Source of the DNA: Brasenia schreberi
Taxonomy: Eukaryota > Streptophyta > Magnoliopsida > Nymphaeales > Cabombaceae
Assembly (NCBI GenBank): GCA_036023115.1
Contig: JAYKKT010000041.1
Location: 434,501-498,500 of the forward strand
Reading direction: 5' to 3'
DNA: 64,000 nt
Under the pieces are notes generated by a model that searched no databases, had not been told where the DNA came from, and saw only the letters and a list, made by a program, of their open reading frames with translations. Every line of letters begins with the position of its first letter. Within the stretch, counting starts at the first letter, position 1. The translations under genes were made by a program, and so were the position numbers. Shown here piece after piece: positions 23,466-34,998 of the stretch.

Positions 23466-24335
23466 ATATATAACACACATCCTTGGCCATGATGATGTGC
23501 TGAGGCATCAACCAAGGTATGTATGTAGTGCAAGCTTCTCCAAGCAGCGAGGGATTGAAAACCCCCAATGACCATGTGAGCCCTTTGTACGTGAAACAAC
23601 CACTATGAAGTTTTTGTTAGTCATAAAGGTCATCTTGCGTTACGAGCATGAGGCCAGGACACTACAGAGTTTACCACCTTACCTTACGACCATAGCCACC
23701 AACATGCTGACGCTTTGTTGTGCATTAATTCACAAATGGAAAAAGCCACGAGCAGAAAACCTAAAGCCTCGGGACTCAACAATGACTCCATCAAAGAAAA
23801 TGACATTTTACTTATCACATTCGTGGATTTTAATGCTTTGAAATCCAGAAGACGACGAGCGAAACCACAAGAAAGAGAATAAGATCATCCGTTACATCTT
23901 CAGTTGCAAACCCCAATAAATGATAAAGGGGAGAAAAAAGTCCCTCTGATATATCCCTCTCTAAGTTCAACAACCACTAAGACAAAATTTACTGCAATTG
24001 AGCTTCCTGCATATGCATACCATTGAAGGGATTGGGAAAACAATCAACTGTTGTTTCAGAAAGTTCCTGAGATCAAAGGCATTTAGCTGACCTAATAAAA
24101 CCTATTCACATCAAAGAAAACAACATAAATGATTACCCATCCACCTAGAGCTCAACCGAGTAGCCGAGATGGTGTCAATGAAATGAGAAGAAAAATTATC
24201 AGATGCTGTTTGGCAGCTACTGAAATCTATTCCTCCCAAAAATAATTCAACTGCAAAGATGAGAAACTAGATCATTAGTTGAGTTGTGATAAGTTTCAGG
24301 CTTCTGGTAAGGGCTCATGCATGAAGCTTACATGC

Positions 24336-27300
24336 TTATTGAAACATCTTAGAATAAGCTTTTCGTTCCTGGTCCATTCGGTTGGCAATCTGCAATCCAT
24401 ACTTCTTGCATTAAATGACATGGTATAAGAGTTTACAAATCCTTGTCATGATTCGTTCTACAAACCTTCTTTCTTGCAGAAGCAAGCTCCTTCTTTATTC
24501 CACCTAGGAAATACAGAGAAAACCAACATATAAAGCATACCCCAGAGGCAAGTACAAACCAACTTCATGAACATAAGGAAAAGCACCAACCATCGTTTGG
24601 TTCCAGCTCCAAAGCCTTCTTAAAGCTTTCAACGGCAGCGTCAACATCATTGAGAGCCATGTAAGCCTGAAAGTAGCTCCATCACTACCAAATGACAAAT
24701 TGACATATCTCTCTCTCTAAGAAATATATGTTCCCAGCAACAAAAGAAACATTCAGGAACCCTCTCTCATTTCCCTTACTAGATCAAGGAAAATTGTTGC
24801 AGAATTTCCGCATGTGATACCCACCAAAGAAGATAGAAAAGTAAGCTGCTTCTCAAAATGAGGCTTTGATACGACAATTGGGTTTGTGCTTCTTAGTCAA
24901 TCAATCGATATAACCACAGAATCTAGGTGGTTTACCAAAACCAATAATCTAAGAATATTGAACCTCCAAACCTTGAAAAGGTTTGCTGAAAACTGATCCC
25001 TTCTCAATTTTTGCAAGTTAACGACATTGCAAGCTTGTGATTCTTCAGCCAGTTAACACTACTTACCAAAACTCGAGAAAGTTTAGCATAGAACTAAATC
25101 CTGGGACTCTCTCAAGCTTCCTAATAAGAAGGACAAAGCAAGCATTCCCCGTGTTCGCAACATTTGTAGAAGTCATATCCATACCATAACCAAAATAGAC
25201 AGATGATAAAGCTAATCAAGTATTATCAACAGAAAAGCAATAGTGTCAAAGCATTTTAGAAGGACTAACCTGACCCTGGCGGAAAAAGGCTTTCACATTG
25301 TTCTCTCCATCACGTATTGCAAAATCAGCATCCAATAAAGCACCCTTGAGATCACCAAGTTTCAGCTTGCAAGCCTACAGAAAGTTCAAGCCGTCTGAAA
25401 TTAATTCAGAAGCATATCATTGTGGATCAAAGGTGGTGGTCCAAAGGACAAGCAATTATCTAAGGTTCCAAGTGAACACATCAAACATCTTTTGGCAGTA
25501 AAAGGATAGGAAAAGAAACATAGCTAGTGCTTTTTTATTTGACTATACATGGCTTTTTCTCAATAAAAATATGTTGACCATGATAAACTCCTGTAGAGCA
25601 ACAGAAGAAAAGGAATGCATGTGTAAGCAAGTGAACACTAAATAGACTAACAAGTTGAATATTTCCAAGAATATGCTGTGGTGCTCTTGGAAATACTGTG
25701 TTTACTTTTTTGGGCATAGAGGTAATGAAGAGGTTGCATGCCACTCGAAACATGATCCCAAAACCTACATGCTGCCTGAAGGGTAGGAATGGTTCAATTC
25801 AACTATTCACTGTACAATTTGTGATGGCCAAGTTGATGGGGCTAGTCAACCTAGGCTATCTAGGTGAGTTATAATGATCAAAATGCAGCGTGCCAATCAC
25901 TGAAATATTTAAGCTTCAACCTTCTTCATAAACTACAGCCCTTCTGGTCTGAAGCACAAGGTAGGGCTACTAATCACAATGGATGTAGCATGACACGTTA
26001 AATATTTGGTTGGCTCAGGACTGCGGCAAACTAATTCATGTCCCAACCTGTGCAAACTCGAGTATAATGCACGCTAGATACTGAAAATCATAGCAGAAAG
26101 TTAGAAACCATATATAATATCGGTAGATATCATTGTGTTAGGTAGAAGCATGAGCCCATGTGTGTGTGTGTATGTTGATACATATTTTTAAATGTTACAA
26201 AAATTGACAACATTTTCAAAAAATTTGCAGTGTAAGATCGACCCATTTGGACTCCTTGTTTAGGAAACTTCTTACCATTCTCAAAAACTATTTAGAGCTC
26301 AACGACCTCAAACTTCTTTTAGAGATCTCTAAGTATATGAAGAACTCGCCTATTGTGAGATTTCAATTTTAGATAACCAGTCCCAAGCCTGGACAAATTG
26401 AAGGCTGCATTTGAAGGCAAACAGCTAATCTTTGTCGGACTTCTATTGGGCAGTGTGATCTGTCCAACACTAATGCACCAGAATCCTATCAGTGTGATCT
26501 TTCCAATAACAATCCATTATATGTTATCAAAATTCTGAAGTTAATTATGATTTGGAAAGCATAATACTAGAAAGGGTGACCTCCTAAGAAATGCTCATGT
26601 TACACCATCTAGCCGACCTCAGCTAGTGCACTAAAATAGTTGGCAAGTCAGCCAGCTACATTGAAGTTCATGAATTGGCAGGATCCACATAACCTCCCAA
26701 CCATGTTTATCCAAAAGAACATAATATACACTGCAAAAATAACGTAATAAACAAAATGACTAAAATCAAGTCAAGCTCAGCTAGTGCACTAAAATAGTTG
26801 GCAAGTCAGCCAGCTACATTGAAGTTCATGAATTGGCAGGATCCACATAACCTCCCAACCATGTTTATCCAAAAGAACATAGTATACACTGCAAAAATAA
26901 CGTAATAAACAAAATGACTAAAATCAAGTTAAGCTAAGCCCCCGGCATGCCCGCCATCAACATAGCGGGTATAACTGACACTGAAAGTATCTTCATGTCT
27001 TCTATAGAACCGATCAAGGTATTTTAGGATGCTTCATCTGTCTAATTTAAAGTCAGATGAATTATCTAAAGCTCAAGTGTTTGAAATAAAAAACCAAAAA
27101 GGCAATTGTGAATTGTCATTATCGATACAGTAAGGAATACTTGTAAATAACTGTTAGAGTTACCGAACCACTTGATATGAAAAGCGAAAAGAACAGAAGC
27201 ATTCATTTGATAAATTAACATTAACAAGAACAGTCTGAAACCAACAAATAAGTGAAGCATCAGGAACTGGCCAATGATTGTGCATAAACCATAAATACAT

Positions 27301-29279
27301 CACGCACGGTTAATCAACCAAAAGTCTAACAGCAGTAAAATAGAAATAAACAAAATTGACTAGTAGAAATGACACTTTTTATTAAATAAATAAGTTTAAC
27401 CAAACTTTGAATGCCCTAATTAAAACGTGTGCAACTTACAGAACTATTGGTAAAGATTTGTGACTTTATCTTCCTCAAGGTTGAGCTCTTTTCTGCAAAT
27501 TATATAGTATATTTTATTAGAAAACAGCAATATATACTTAAAATTAATAATAAATATCATTTTAAATATACATTTATTGTTATTTTGAAAACGCACATTC
27601 TCTCTTCTCCCAACAAAGATCCAGATTTAGGCAGCCTGACATTTCTTTAGAGCCATATTGTGTGTAGTCTTGTTTCCATCAAGGAAAAACTAAATGAGTT
27701 TCTAGGCTAGGAAGACTATGTCTCAACAGGGGACTCAACCATTGACTACTGCAATAATTCAATGCAACTGAACAACTATGAACAGGCAGTGGTCATTTTA
27801 AATATTTCAACTTCTTACTCTCAGAAGATAATTGGACCTTTTATTTTCTTTTTTATAAAATAATTAGTAATACTTTTTCGTCAAAAGTTTTAATGTAGTC
27901 TGCAGAATTCATACAAAACGTCAAGTTCATTAGAGGCTACTCATCAGAAAAAATTATTGCCATAGTCAGGATAAGTAGTCATTATGCTTTGGAAGTAAAG
28001 TTAGATATTCCATGATCTTCTCCTTCAGGAATCTCTATACAATCCAAAATTTTATTAAATTAAGATTTACAAAATATCATTTCATCTCCAGTTGGAATAA
28101 CATACTCAAAGTGTATAACGAGACTCACTCCCAATCCTTTAACTAATTGAGACCAAATACAAACATAATCAATATCTACCAGATGAGCAACTCAAGACAG
28201 TAGTGAGTGAAGAAAAATCAGAGACCCATTTGCATTAGGGACCTGAGTTTGGTTATTGCAAGGCATCCCTTTCCTCATAAGCTTCAACTCAAAATTTTCA
28301 TCTTCAAACTTCAGTCCATATATAGATTCTCCTCCAGTACCATCTCCAGCAGATATATCACCTCCTTGGATCATAAAACCTATTGTAGTCTTTGTGGGCA
28401 GTAGTTTTAAAAATTGCACCAGGTGGGTTAGCTAAATTAGTTCAACTTTAGATGATTATACTTTGTTAAAAGTTTCTTTTAGTTTAACTATAATTTAGTA
28501 TGATTCAAATATAAATTTAATTCGTTAGATCATTCACCCGTAATATAAACGTTTTAATTTAATTTTTAAAACATTATTTCCAGTACTTTATTATTCTTAT
28601 TATAAGGGGGGTTTGGGTTTAGTAGGTGAATACATGACTATTAATAATGGACAGTATACTATAAATAAATCATAACCCGAAAACCAGATAAAAACCAAAT
28701 ATCGCAAGATTCTCCACATACGGTAGTAGGTATACAAGATCATAGGCACTAATCAAAGATGAACATGACGGAAGGCATTATAGAATTCCTTCTTTCTCCG
28801 TTGTCTCATTCCCAATGAAACGTGTTAAGAGCACGGACTTTATGTAACAAGACAAGAAGGAAATAAAAACAACTCATCAATACAATGAAGAAACACAGAT
28901 TCAACATTGCGTTTACTCATCCATCATCATCATGCAATTAGTTCTCCAATCAAAAACAATAAATTCTACACTCCACCACTGTCATTCGTGTTCACCAACA
29001 AACGCAAACAATACGAATCAAGAAAGGAACTCACTAAAATCCCAAAATCTTGGCATTGAGAAAAAGAAACAAATCAAGAAAATCAAAGAAGAAGAAGAAG
29101 ACGGAGACCTTGAGATGCAAGGGAACGCCGGTATTGGGCCCGATTCCTTTCTCGCCCGTACAGAGCGCCCTGAAATTTTCTGCCGTCTTTGGGACGACGT
29201 CGCTATACAACTCCACCACGATCCTCCCTTCGATCTCTCCCCCGATACTGATGTCCAGGAAGCACCTCGGATTCACCAT
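24336..29279 (-). pseudogene. CYP40: Cyclophilin-40 (CYP40/SQUINT-type) relic: decayed N-terminal half, clean TPR end
   Basis: Exon 1 (29279-29109) is clean: [20 protein letters not shown] and [20 protein letters not shown]. The next recognisable exon (about 28380-28085) starts with [18 protein letters not shown] but is frameshifted near 28240-28260. Beyond that only frameshifted traces of the cyclophilin core remain (VKGLGV, 28130 region). The linker exon (about 28034-27945, EIPEGEDHGISNF) has two in-frame stops. The exon 27920-27880 and the first TPR exon (27655-27597, with a stop) are degenerate. The end of the next (27480-27440, LRKIKSQIFTNSS) is clean. The last four exons are intact and phase-consistent: 25374-25270 (ACKLKLGDLKGALLDADFAI), 24666-24591 (AYMALNDVDAAVESFKKALE), 24503-24466 and 24389-24336 (MDQERKAYSKMFQ, stop). 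The exon encoding GSxFHRVIK was not found. In working CYP40 the cyclophilin domain is a prolyl isomerase and the TPRs bind Hsp90. Confidence 0.85.
26618..26933. repeat. 158-bp tandem duplication in a CYP40 relic intron
   Basis: Units at 26618-26775 and 26776-26933 are almost identical, starting CTCAGCTAGTGCACTAAAAT. Confidence 0.95.
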
Positions 29280-29295
29280 TCTCCGTCCTTCCCTC

Positions 29296-29318
29296 TCTCT
29301 CTCTCTCTCTCTCTCTGT
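29296..29318. repeat. (CT)n in the CYP40 leader
   Basis: CT dinucleotides lie just upstream of the CYP40 start on the minus strand (GA-rich leader), a common plant 5' UTR feature. Confidence 0.8.
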
Positions 29319-29569
29319 GCGTCTGCGTGTCTGAGCTCACAAAGAAAAACCCTAGAGTTGTTCTAGAGTCTCCTCCGGAGTTTAAACTCTCTTTCCTCTG
29401 GTGCAGTATTCTTCACTCTTGAGGGGTTCAAAAACATTTATTAATTACAGTAACAGAGAGAGAGTGGCTTCCTCTTCAGTTTCCAACTTCCCTCCATTGG
29501 CTTCAAAACGGTTTAACTTAACTTTTCATAGCTTTCTAATTTCAAGATAAACAGATAATAATCATTAAG

Positions 29570-29680
29570 AGCGTCACACCTGGCAGGACCCTCTGACTCA
29601 CAACACTCGGGTCATGAGTTCGATTACAGGGTAGTGGTATATGTACAGTCTAATGTGTAACTAAAGAAAAGCACTACCAA
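29570..29680 (+). mobile_element. tRNA-derived SINE, degenerate
   Basis: AGCGTCACACCTGGCAGGAC then GGGTCATGAGTTCGATTACA (B-box-like). The tail reads AACTAAAGAAAAGC. Confidence 0.5.
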
Positions 29681-29959
29681 ACCCCAAACCCCAGCTTGCA
29701 AACAAATAATAAACAACGTATGTATATGTATGATTAAATCTCCTCAAACATATCATTTGATTATGGCGATCAATGATATAGATTTGAGATTAAAAAAGTG
29801 TATCATTCAATAAGAGTAGGAATGTACAATGATACACTTGCTTTTTGAGATTCAAATTTCCTAGTGATCAAACAATATAAATGTTTGAGGATTATTGAGT
29901 ATAAACGAAGATTGAACAAGAACTATGCTTTCTTTCTTTCTTTATATCTCTCTCTCTAT

Positions 29960-30250
29960 ATATATAATGAGAACGTAGTGATAAATGCTAAGTTTCACCC
30001 ATACTCAAATCTACTTAATCATTATCACAGTTTCATTCACATTATCAACAATAGCAATTTGAATTAAAAATATTGTTGTATTTTTATAATTATATTTAAT
30101 ATATTATATGTATTAATTGTTTTTTGTTTCATCATTTCAATTGTTCGTGTTAGAGATCGATTAAGATGACAAAACAGATTTGAAGGCTAATGAGATTTAA
30201 CATTTACCACTACCCATAATGGATGAAATGAGATTAAATTGTTTCTATAT
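29960..30250. mobile_element. Short element, family M2
   Basis: Begins CTCTATATATATAATGAGAA and ATAAATGCTAAGTTTCACCC. Ends GATTTAACATTTACCACTAC, giving inverted ends (GTGATAAATG / CATTTACCAC). Confidence 0.55.
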
Positions 30251-30261
30251 ATAGAGAGAGA

Positions 30262-30475
30262 TGATGATATATGCTAGCAACCTTAGGTACTAGAAAATTC
30301 AAACAAATCTTAATCATGAGCTTTAGTAATAGATAGTTGAGATTTAAAATTTGAAAAGTAAAAATTCTGATGTAAATAAAACGTACTTGTAAAAGTATAC
30401 ATCCACTTTTTACTTTATAGATTTAAATTTTATTATCTAAAGAAGATTGGGTGTTAGCATATACGAGTGCCTCAT
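30262..30475. mobile_element. Short palindromic element, family M1
   Basis: Left ATATGCTAGCAACCTTAGGT, right GGTGTTAGCATATACGAG (inverted). Interior CGTACTTGTAAAAGTATACA, as in 8153-8362. Confidence 0.65.
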
Positions 30476-30532
30476 ATTATATATATATATTTATTATATA
30501 TTATTACTTTATAGATTTAAAATGATTTTAAT

Positions 30533-30784
30533 GTGGCGGGGGACGCAGGCGACAATGTCAGGGGGTCCATCTTAGTGGACTCAGCCCGTGGGCGTACGTT
30601 AGCCAATGTACGGCCGATTTTCTGGTCATATGGCCCCTATACACGTCCGATTGCACTTATCAGAGGCACTTTAGTTACCCAAAATACCCCTGTACATATC
30701 AAAGTGGATTTAGATCTCCCGCCCGGACCCGAAAACGAAAAAACATACCCGGTGATCACCTTGACAAAACCAATCAAATCTTAG
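30533..30784 (+). other. GC-richer open frame of 83 residues, unknown
   Basis: A GTG-started frame in otherwise AT-rich DNA, directly after a (TA)n tract and followed by a CCGGTT-type scrap. The translation (with RPIFWSYGPYTRPIALIRG in the middle) matches nothing I recognise and has no visible signal or membrane segment. It may be a transposable-element fragment; I do not claim a gene. Confidence 0.3.
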
Positions 30785-31189
30785 ATTGAAATCGGATTAA
30801 CTAGTCCCCTTAGTTGATTGCAACACCGGGGTCCAAACCATCGGTTCTAATTTTTGTACAACCAGGAACTGGAACTAGGTTTTGATTCTAGTATGAAACT
30901 ATCAGTTCCGGTTTGAGTCCTAAATTGCTCAAAATTTATACTATAATTATTGAGTCCAAAACCATCTCGACTGCCCATTCATTTGAACTACATCCAAGAG
31001 AAGATCTTTATAGTGTAATTCTTTTTTGGTTTTCATAATACATTTTTTTGGTTTTCATAATACTGTTTTTTTTTTCCATAATATATCTCAAAAAGTAAAA
31101 ATCTATCTAATAACACGCTCTACCATTTTCACTTTTAATTATCATTTTTTCATAATAAGTTTTAAGTATCATTTTGGGGATTGATGAAA

Positions 31190-31300
31190 GTTGGTGTTCC
31201 TCAAACAGGAGTGAAGTGCTATCAATTGGGTGAGGCGCTTCCTTTGCCTGCCCATCGTAGCCGCTTGGTTTGTATCCCGACACACAATTTCGGAACCAAG
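31190..31300 (+). mobile_element. SINE-like fragment
   Basis: TCAATTGGGTGAGGCGCTTC (A-box-like) and CTTGGTTTGTATCCCGACAC (B-box-like); the tail is not clear. Confidence 0.4.
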
Positions 31301-31399
31301 AACACATGCATACAGGCAGATACATGTACGTATAAAATGTGCATTTATGTGTGTATATTATATGTAGGTGTCTATCTACTATATATATATATATATAAA

Positions 31400-31520
31400 G
31401 AGAGAGAAATCTTAGCTACATAATGATATTTGGTACATAATTTTGTAAAAACATCTCCACTGTTTGATAGAGATTAATATATCATTGTCCTTTATACTTT
31501 GTATTTAATGTATCATGTGC
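31400..31520. mobile_element. Short element, family M4, partial
   Basis: Starts GAGAGAGAAATCTTAGCTAC. ATTTGGTACATAATTTTG is related to the left end of 20628-20822. Confidence 0.45.
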
Positions 31521-31796
31521 ATTAAATGCAAAGTAATCCAAGTGCACACATATGCAAGCACATGTGTATGCATGTAATATATAAACACATACCTATATAC
31601 AGTAGATAGATAGATAAACACATATATACACATGCACATATACACACCTACATATAATATACACACATAGTTACACATTCTATACATACATGTATTTGTG
31701 TCTACAAATGTATGATATATATATATATGTGTGTGTATGTGTGTGTGTGTCCACATAAATGTACACACATATACGTAGATTATACATACATATATA

Positions 31797-32030
31797 TAAC
31801 ATGGTAAATGCACACACCACATCCATACTAAAAAATACTTAAATATTTCAACTGTTCAATCAATGAGGTTAATAGTTGAAATTTATATTTAAAAAGCGAA
31901 AAACTACTATGATACTTTTTATGCATTAAATGAACCTAATATTATTTTACCTTTTGCTTAAGAGAATTTAATATTCTTAAGAAGATTTTAGCAAGGATGA
32001 GTGTATGCATGAACTATGCTCTCTCTATGT
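31797..32030. mobile_element. Short element, family M2
   Basis: TAACATGGTAAATGCACACA at the left; GAGTGTATGCATGAACTATG then CTCTCTATGTG at the right. Internal ATTTCAACTGTTCAATCAAT. Confidence 0.55.
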
Positions 32031-32237
32031 GTGTAGAAAGTATGGTTTTAGTGCACAAAACATGAATGTTGCACTAATACACCCAAGTTAATTTAAAATT
32101 TTTAAAAAATACAAATACAAATTTTTATTTTACTTTTTGAACTTAAATGTAAACTATTTGAACTCTTAATCAATCAAATGGTCAAGGTTTGATGTGTTGG
32201 TGCGGCAGTCATATATAGTGCACCAACTCCGGTCTCC

Positions 32238-32294
<57 letters not shown>
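32238..32294. repeat. (AT)n microsatellite
   Basis: Uninterrupted AT repeats. Confidence 0.97.
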
Positions 32295-32297
<3 letters not shown>

Positions 32298-32889
32298 GGT
32301 TTTAAAAGGTTTTGAATAGGCTGGTGGAGTCATTTTGCTGGAAAATGACTCAAAACCGGCAGAGTGCTCCTTTGGCCTGTTGCAACGATATTTGTTTATT
32401 TCTCTGCAGAGGGCATTCGAGATTCGCATACTGTACATTCGCAGTAAATCAGACAAGTGAATCACTACGTTCTTCCGTATGGTTTTGGATTCATGTGATC
32501 CCACTTGCTTGCTGACTGCGATCCAGTTGGTCCACTTGAGCACAAGTCACAAGGTATATCACAACAAACTACAGTTATACAAGTAGGGACGGTAATTTTA
32601 GACCCGACCCAAACCCAACCCAGAAAATACGGGTATGGCTGGAGGTGCTTACGCCCTAAAGCATACCATATTATATATATATATATATATATAAAAATTA
32701 GAGGATGCAAATCATTCACATATATATATAACTCCATCCAAACTAATTCATTTATTTGATAAAGAGTTATGGTTGTTTAAGATTACATGCAAAAAATTAA
32801 AAAATACATGTACTTTTTTGTTAGGTACTTAATTGTTTTATGTATACTTTTTTTTTAAAAACTTTTTGTTTTCAATTTCAATATATATA

Positions 32890-33105
32890 TAAAGAAAAAA
32901 CAGTGAGAGAAAAAATATAGCGGACAATCAACCATACACAAATCTACTTAAAGATCTCAACTGTTCAATCTTTGAAATCTTTAAAACAAAAAAACTATTA
33001 CTATTTTAAACCATTGGTTATGATCGAAAGGTTGAGATCACTAAGATTTTTTAAGCACAAAATAGTGTGTACATTTATCATGCTCTCTCTCTATATACAT
33101 ATATA
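32890..33105. mobile_element. Short element, family M2
   Basis: AAGATCTCAACTGTTCAATC near the left, GGTTGAGATCACTAAGATTT near the right (inverted core). It ends CATGCTCTCTCTCTATATAC. Confidence 0.55.
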
Positions 33106-33114
33106 TATAATGAG

Positions 33115-33660
33115 TGAGGCAGCTTTTCTGATCTAGTTACATTGGAACCGGAATCCAAGCGACTGGGGCGGTTCCTATTCTGAAACCGGATATATTATAT
33201 AATATATTGAAATTCCAATTTTTATTTTTTAAAAATGTTTTGATTATTATATTAGATATGCTAAATAATATATAAATTATATATATATATATATGTGAGA
33301 GAGAGATAACTGAAATGACCGACCATCACGTCAGCCTGACAAATTGATGCTGTCAATCTGTCACTTTGAAAGTTAAAGTGTTCTTGGGGGCCATTTGGAA
33401 CTCTACGGTCCTGAACCGTCGATACTACCGTTCTAGCCCGTCGATTCCAGAGCACTTTCGGACCGCCAATTTGAAACGGACCTAAACTGTTGGTTTCCTT
33501 CCCGATTGATGAAAAATCAAACTGTAACCGAACTGAGGGTTCCGATTTCGGTCACAGTTTCGCTTCTGGTTTAGCTGGTTTTGGGTCCAGCCAGTTTGAG
33601 GCCCGGTCTGCTTTCGATTTGAACGGGCGGTTCATGTTCGAACCGATCATGTCTATATGA
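33115..33660. repeat. CCGGTT-rich hAT-like copy
   Basis: GGAACCGGAATCCAAGCGAC at the left; GTTCGAACCGATCATGTCTA at the right, matching the right terminus of 6374-6918. A TA microsatellite and AT-rich core lie inside. Confidence 0.5.
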
Positions 33661-33889
33661 AGGGTTGATTCCTAAGAATATCCTTTGAATCCACAACAGT
33701 ATAAGTAAGCTGGAGTCGGCTTGTATGTATATGTCAAATATCGAACCAAGGAAATGTTTATGCAAGATTATGTATGCATTTACCAATACCTATATACACA
33801 CACTTTCATCTATTCATTAGCACATCAAAAATATGTATGAAATAAATGGAAATAATGAAAGCTAAGATGAATGAAATGTCATTTCCAAT

Positions 33890-34040
33890 AGAAAAGACTT
33901 TAATGTAATATTTGAAACATTAGACAGAAATCCCTAAATAGCTGCCCAGTTCGGAGTGTATTTGTAAAATCCCCTAATAGAAGTCATTTTCTAAGGGTGG
34001 CCCTAGTCGAAGTCAGTTTTCATTGTTATTCTTAATTATG
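33890..34040. repeat. Dispersed direct repeat upstream of the patatin gene, copy 1
   Basis: AATCCCTAAATAGCTGCCCA then TAGAAGTCATTTTCTAAGGG and GGTGGCCCTAGTC. Copy 2 starts about 800 bp downstream. Confidence 0.75.
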
Positions 34041-34689
34041 AGTATTTCTCCTGTTTGAACAATTCCTTTCATTCCTACATAAGAGAATATATTGTCTCTG
34101 GATCAAGCAAATTAGTTGGTGACCAAAGTTAATTTATGATACCAATACACACAAAATTATTGGAAATGACCATCGCAAATTGTTGAAAACAGTCGGAATA
34201 TGTCTGTCAAAAACACCCGAAAATGTTATTTCTGACGACCCGTTCAAACCGCAAGAAATTAATTTTTGACCCTCAAAAATTACTGTCATTAGTTCTTGAT
34301 AAATTCCGCAGGTTTGAACCGCCGGAATTGAAGCTCTCCAAATCCTTATTAATTAAGGTACATTGATGGATGGTATTAAGAAAATATCATTAAATAATAG
34401 TTAAATTTGTGCTATAAATAAAAAATGCACGCATGCCTTTTTTATCAAATTCCTTCACCAAATTGGTTCTTGAATTGCAACCGTTTGGCACCATTGCTGC
34501 GTGAAGCAACATGCTTATATATATCGTGCAGCTTAAGCCAGCTGGTTGTTATTAATTATATCCCACGGTTTTAACCCTAGGCCATAATTTTCCATTTTTT
34601 TCTAATTTTCAGAAATCATGTAATGCGGATGCCTCCCTTCACCTTCACTCAACAAGGAGGGTGTAAGGCGGATGAATGAATATGATTCC

Positions 34690-34835
34690 TAGGGAAAGCC
34701 TTGAAATTAATAATTGATACATTAGGTGGAAATTAATCCCTAAATAGTTGTCTAGTTGGGAGTGCAGTTCTAAAATCCATTAACAGAAGTCTTCTTTTTT
34801 AATGGTGGCCCAAGTCAAGAAGTCGCTCTTTGTTA
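34690..34835. repeat. Dispersed direct repeat upstream of the patatin gene, copy 2
   Basis: TTAATCCCTAAATAGTTGTC then CAGAAGTCTTCTTTTTTAAT and GGTGGCCCAAGTC. It lies within about 160-310 bp of the patatin ATG, so it may be part of the promoter. Confidence 0.75.
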
Positions 34836-34998
34836 CTTGCACGAAGATTATAACTTGTTATCGGACGATTCTCGCAACAGTTTTCCTTTCAAGAAATCGA
34901 TAGCCTTACGTCCGATCGTGATGAAATGGTTTCTCGCTTAAGAAGACTAATGTGATTAAAGAGTTTGCATCTTCGAACAGAAATTAAGAGAGATCAAA

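Noticed and set aside
28932..29366. 144-residue plus-strand frame
   Set aside because: Antisense to CYP40 exon 1 and its CT-rich leader.
30920..31140. Pol III-like T-runs and possible small RNA
   Set aside because: T-rich AT sequence with no A/B box or recognised fold.
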